Assembly (NCBI RefSeq): GCF_029531845.1
Contig: NZ_JAMBPV010000009.1
Coordinates: 38,697 to 102,696, forward strand
DNA length: 64,000 bases
Reading direction: 5' to 3'
Source: Staphylococcus equorum
GTDB lineage: Bacteria; Bacillota; Bacilli; Staphylococcales; Staphylococcaceae
Made by a program: the position numbers and the translations under genes. Of this stretch, positions 61,360 through 64,000 are shown piece by piece. The notes below the pieces were generated by a model. The model worked only from the letters and a program-made list of their open reading frames with translations. It made no database searches and had not been told where the DNA came from. Position 1 is the first letter of the stretch, and each line of letters begins with the position of its first letter.

Positions 61360-62166
61360 TTATTTCACACCTTTCTTGTTAAAGTGTGTGCCAAACCAAT
61401 GTTCAGATAATAATTCTTCAAAAGCTTCGTTAGAAATATCTTTTCTTAATTTACCATCAAAAGTAACAGAAATTGAACCTGTTTCTTCAGATACAATAAC
61501 TGTAAAAGCATCAGATACTTCAGAAATACCAACTGCCGCTCTATGTCTTGTACCTAAGCTTTTAGCAATTTTGGCACTATCTGATAATGGTAAATAACTT
61601 GCAGCACTTGCAATTTTATTTTCTTGTATAATCATCGCACCATCATGTAAAGGCGTGTTAGGTACGAACACGTTTGTTAAAAGTTCTTGCGATATTTCTG
61701 AGTTCATTGCAATACCTGTTTCAATATAATCTTGTAACCCTGTTTCATTTTCAAAAACAATCAGTGCACCGATGCGTCGTTTTGCCATATATTGCACTGC
61801 TTTGGATACAGAGGATATAAGTTTTCCTTCATCACTATTTAAATTGGTTGAATAACGTTTAAATAGACTTCCACGACCAAGTTGTTCTAACGCACGTCTA
61901 ATTTCTGGTTGGAATATTACGATTAAAGCTAACACACCCCATTGAATAACTAAATCAAACAATTTGGCTGTGGCTGTTAAATTTAACATTTTACTCACTT
62001 GTTGACCAATAACTATTACAACAATACCTTTTAATAGTTGAATGGCTTTGGTACCTTTAAAAACTGTAATGAGAAGATAAAGTACATACCATACTATGAG
62101 CAAATCGAGTACACTAGCAATTATTTTCACTGTACTCCAGTCATCAAAAAAGTTGGATAAATCCAT
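61360..62166 (-). CDS. cdaA: Diadenylate cyclase CdaA
   Basis: Membrane enzyme that makes c-di-AMP from two ATP. 268 residues: three N-terminal membrane segments (about 8-85), a coiled linker and the DAC domain with both signature motifs, LHDGAMII near 175 and GTRHRAAVG near 205. First gene of the cdaA-cdaR-glmM operon; ATG with GGAGG at about 8 bases. Also named dacA. Confidence 0.96.
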   Translation of the reverse strand: MDLSNFFDDWSTVKIIASVLDLLIVWYVLYLLITVFKGTKAIQLLKGIVVIVIGQQVSKMLNLTATAKLFDLVIQWGVLALIVIFQPEIRRALEQLGRGSLFKRYSTNLNSDEGKLISSVSKAVQYMAKRRIGALIVFENETGLQDYIETGIAMNSEISQELLTNVFVPNTPLHDGAMIIQENKIASAASYLPLSDSAKIAKSLGTRHRAAVGISEVSDAFTVIVSEETGSISVTFDGKLRKDISNEAFEELLSEHWFGTHFNKKGVK

Positions 62167-62257
62167 AACATCTCCTCCGGTTATCTGTTCCCATGTTATA
62201 TATTATACCAATCATAAAGCTAACTGTCATATTTAGTATTTAATTTTATCTTAAAAA

Positions 62258-62296
62258 TTAAAAAAACTGATATGGATAAAATCCATATCAGTTTCA
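62258..62296 (-). terminator. Terminator of rocF
   Basis: AAACTGATATGGAT/ATCCATATCAGTTT 14-bp stem with a 3-base loop, then T7 on the minus strand. Confidence 0.95.
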
Positions 62297-62303
62297 CTAC
62301 TAC

Positions 62304-63209
62304 TTATAGAAGCGTTTCTCCAAAGAAACTACCTACCAAACCAACAGCTTGTTTAGCTGTATCATTGGTATGATCTATTAATGGGTTAACTTCAACTATA
62401 TCCATAGAAGTCACACACTTAGAATTATGTAATAACTCTAACGCAAAATGACTTTCTCTATATGTCAAACCACCTAAGACTCTAGTACCTGTACCTGGTG
62501 TTTCAACTGGATCCAACGCGTCAACATCTAATGATAAGTGTATACCGTCTGTTTTAGGTTCTAGATACTCTATCGTTTCATCCATAACTTGCTTAATACC
62601 ATATCTATCAACTTCCGCCATAGTATAAGTTTTAATATTATTTTCTTTTATGTAACGGCGCTCGCCATCGTCTAAATCTCTCATTCCTATAAGAACGATA
62701 TTTTCTGGCTTCACTTTAGGTGTATAATTGGAAATGTTAACTAAACGCTCATCCCCCTCACCAGCAAGCACACGTAATGGCATCCCGTGAATATTACCTG
62801 ATGGTGATTCTTCAGGTACATTCAAATCTCCATGTGCGTCATACCAAATAACTCCTAAGTTATCATAGTGTTTACTTACACCAGATATTGAACCTATAGC
62901 AATTGAATGATCTCCTCCAAGAATTAATGGAAAATTATTTTTCTCAATACTATTTGATACAGCTTCACTCAAGTTATTAGAAACAGCAATAATTTCATCT
63001 AAATTTCGCAAGCCCTCTTGCTCTGAATTAAACTTATCTAAATCAATTGCTGGTACTTGAATATTACCAGAATCTTCAACAGATAAACCTATCGCTCTGA
63101 TACGATCAACAATACCTGCATATCGTATAGCATCTGGACCAAAGTTAACCCCTAATTTCCTTTGACCATATGTTGATGGCGCTCCAATTATTTCTATTTT
63201 TTTCTTCAT
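62304..63209 (-). CDS. rocF: Arginase
   Basis: Manganese enzyme hydrolysing arginine to ornithine and urea. 301 residues from [20 protein letters not shown]. Metal ligands are in [11 protein letters not shown] near 100, WYDAHGDLN near 125 and SLDVDALDP near 227. ATG 63209 is preferred over a 20-codon longer frame because of the family N-terminus and AAGGGG upstream. Single gene with a cre-like site in its upstream region. Confidence 0.96.
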   Translation of the reverse strand: MKKKIEIIGAPSTYGQRKLGVNFGPDAIRYAGIVDRIRAIGLSVEDSGNIQVPAIDLDKFNSEQEGLRNLDEIIAVSNNLSEAVSNSIEKNNFPLILGGDHSIAIGSISGVSKHYDNLGVIWYDAHGDLNVPEESPSGNIHGMPLRVLAGEGDERLVNISNYTPKVKPENIVLIGMRDLDDGERRYIKENNIKTYTMAEVDRYGIKQVMDETIEYLEPKTDGIHLSLDVDALDPVETPGTGTRVLGGLTYRESHFALELLHNSKCVTSMDIVEVNPLIDHTNDTAKQAVGLVGSFFGETLL

Positions 63210-63464
63210 GTTAAAAACCCCTTTGTTTTCATCTGTTACTAGAATAATCGAAAGCGCTTTATGTTTCAAGTTAATGTAATATCATAATTTTTTTATAAAA
63301 TCGTTATTTTACATATAAAACCAATATAATGATTTATAATTCATAAAAAGGCCTTATATCGCCTTTTACATACTATTCTAATCATAAAAATGTATATAAA
63401 TTATTTTGACTTTTCTTTATTATATTATCATTTAAAGGTTTTCAGCAGTTTTAATTTTCAACAC
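63210..63464. other. rocF upstream region
   Basis: AT-rich gap between rocF and the tRNA terminator. Apart from the cre-like site I see no gene. Confidence 0.5.
63248..63262. promoter_or_regulatory. Candidate cre site upstream of rocF
   Basis: TCGAAAGCGCTTTAT has the central AAAGCGCTTT palindrome of CcpA sites. It lies about 40-50 bases before the arginase ATG, where it could block transcription when glucose is present. CcpA repression of arginine catabolism is known in staphylococci. Confidence 0.55.
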
Positions 63465-63494
63465 AAAAAAAGCATTTCTCATAAGAGAAATGCT
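63465..63494 (-). terminator. Terminator of the tRNA cluster
   Basis: Perfect 10-bp stem AGCATTTCTC/GAGAAATGCT with a 4-base loop, then T6-7 on the minus strand. Confidence 0.95.
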
Positions 63495-63500
63495 ATAGAG

Positions 63501-63573
63501 TGAGCCATAGTGGGCTCGAACCACTGACCCTCTGATTAAAAGTCAGATGCTCTACCAACTGAGCTAATGGCTC
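63501..63573 (-). tRNA. tRNA-Lys (anticodon TTT)
   Basis: Cloverleaf of 73 bases beginning GAGCCATTAGCTCAG, anticodon loop ACTTTTAATC, T loop GGTTCGAGCC, discriminator A. CCA not encoded. Confidence 0.96.
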
Positions 63574-63577
63574 TAAA

Positions 63578-63652
63578 TGGCTGGGCTAGCTGGATTCGAA
63601 CCAACGAGTGACGGAGTCAAAGTCCGTTGCCTTACCGCTTGGCTATAGCCCA
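63578..63652 (-). tRNA. tRNA-Gln (anticodon TTG)
   Basis: Begins TGGGCTATAGCCAAG, anticodon loop ACTTTGACT, T loop GGTTCGAATCC, discriminator G and encoded CCA. Confidence 0.96.
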
Positions 63653-63656
63653 TTAA

Positions 63657-63740
63657 TGGTGGAGGGGGGCAGATTCGAACTGCCGAACCCGAAGGAGCGG
63701 ATTTACAGTCCGCCGCGTTTAGCCACTTCGCTACCCCTCC
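63657..63740 (-). tRNA. tRNA-Tyr (anticodon GTA)
   Basis: Long variable arm class. Begins GGAGGGGTAGCGAAG, anticodon loop ACTGTAAATC, variable arm near CTCCTTCGG, T loop AGTTCGAATCT, encoded CCA. Confidence 0.96.
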
Positions 63741-63756
63741 GCTATTAAATTAAGAA

Positions 63757-63832
63757 TGGTGGAGGATGACGGGTTCGAACCGCCGACCCTCTGCTTGTAA
63801 GGCAGATGCTCTCCCAGCTGAGCTAATCCTCC
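63757..63832 (-). tRNA. tRNA-Val (anticodon TAC)
   Basis: Begins GGAGGATTAGCTCAG, anticodon loop CCTTACAAGC, T loop GGTTCGAACCC, discriminator A and encoded CCA. Confidence 0.96.
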
Positions 63833-63840
63833 AATATGTA

Positions 63841-63912
63841 TGACCCCGACGGGACTCGAACCCGTGTTACCGCCGTGAAAGGGCGGTGTCTTAACCGCTT
63901 GACCACGGGGCC
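63841..63912 (-). tRNA. tRNA-Glu (anticodon TTC)
   Basis: 72 bases beginning GGCCCCGTGGTCAAG, anticodon loop CCTTTCACG, T loop GGTTCGAGTCC, discriminator A; CCA not encoded. Confidence 0.96.
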
Positions 63913-63915
63913 ATA

Positions 63916-63990
63916 TGGCTCCACAGGTAGGACTCGAACCTACGACCGATCGGTTAACAGCCGATAGCTCTACCACTGAGCTACTGTGGA
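63916..63990 (-). tRNA. tRNA-Asn (anticodon GTT)
   Basis: Begins TCCACAGTAGCTCAG, anticodon loop CTGTTAACC, T loop GGTTCGAGTCC, discriminator G and encoded CCA. The cluster probably continues beyond the window. Confidence 0.96.
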
Positions 63991-64000
63991 ATAATTAAAT

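Noticed and set aside
63731..63976. 81-codon frame on the minus strand
   Set aside because: It runs through the tRNA-Val, -Glu and -Asn genes; its apparent protein is translated tRNA.

Overview
The window is a low-GC Firmicute chromosome and reads as a coagulase-negative Staphylococcus. The gene order upp-glyA-ywlG-ptpB-tsaC-prmC-prfA-tdk-rpmE2-rho ... murZ-fba-pyrG-rpoE ... coaW ... luxS ... deoB-pdp-deoC/deoD ... dps ... manA ... czrA-czrB ... glmS/mtlARFD/glmM-cdaR-cdaA/rocF/tRNA cluster is the core staphylococcal layout. Species cannot be fixed from the sequence alone. Most genes lie on the minus strand.

Region by region: 1-8.2 kb holds one-carbon/pyrimidine salvage (upp, glyA), tRNA t6A synthesis (tsaC), protein-arginine phosphatase, translation termination (prmC, prfA), tdk, rpmE2 and rho. 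8.3-16 kb holds an aldehyde dehydrogenase, an HxlR regulator, the second MurA (murZ), class II aldolase, CTP synthase with a CTP-sensing attenuator, and RNA polymerase delta. 16-22.4 kb holds an acetyltransferase, a VOC protein, pantothenate kinase, a tandem DUF2750 protein, an M20 hydrolase/ATP-grasp pair and luxS. 22.4-27 kb is the deoxynucleoside catabolic set (deoC-pdp-deoB and divergent deoD).

27.1-35.1 kb is an AT-rich accessory insertion between deoD and dps. It encodes what I read as an undescribed ribosomal peptide (RiPP) system of the class V lanthipeptide type: a 53-residue precursor with no cysteine, an aminoglycoside-phosphotransferase-like kinase, a HopA1-family lyase, an MDR-family reductase, a beta-lactamase-fold serine protein, two ABC transporters and a small membrane protein. 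The last 20 precursor residues alternate strictly between Ser/Thr and hydrophobic residues. Dehydration of the Ser/Thr followed by reduction to D-Ala/D-Abu would give an alternating L/D hydrophobic peptide with C-terminal tryptophans, as in gramicidin. Two genes of the cluster carry apparent frameshifts (an A9 tract; a 10-bp near-tandem duplication), so the system may be switched off, phase-variable or decaying in this strain.

35.4-51 kb holds dps (with a PerR-like box), ribokinase, a DCC-family protein, a double-EVE protein with a degenerate McrB-like C-terminus, a YeiH-type transporter, mannose-6-phosphate isomerase, a likely 144-nt small RNA, a GntR regulator, the czrAB zinc-efflux operon with its operator, a phosphoesterase, a membrane protein, a HAD phosphatase, an ABC ATPase and a nuclease lipoprotein. 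51-62 kb combines amino-sugar synthesis (glmS under the glmS ribozyme, glmM), the mannitol PTS operon mtlA-mtlR-mtlF-mtlD and the c-di-AMP operon cdaA-cdaR-glmM. The window ends with arginase (rocF) and six minus-strand tRNA genes (Lys, Gln, Tyr, Val, Glu, Asn) sharing one terminator.
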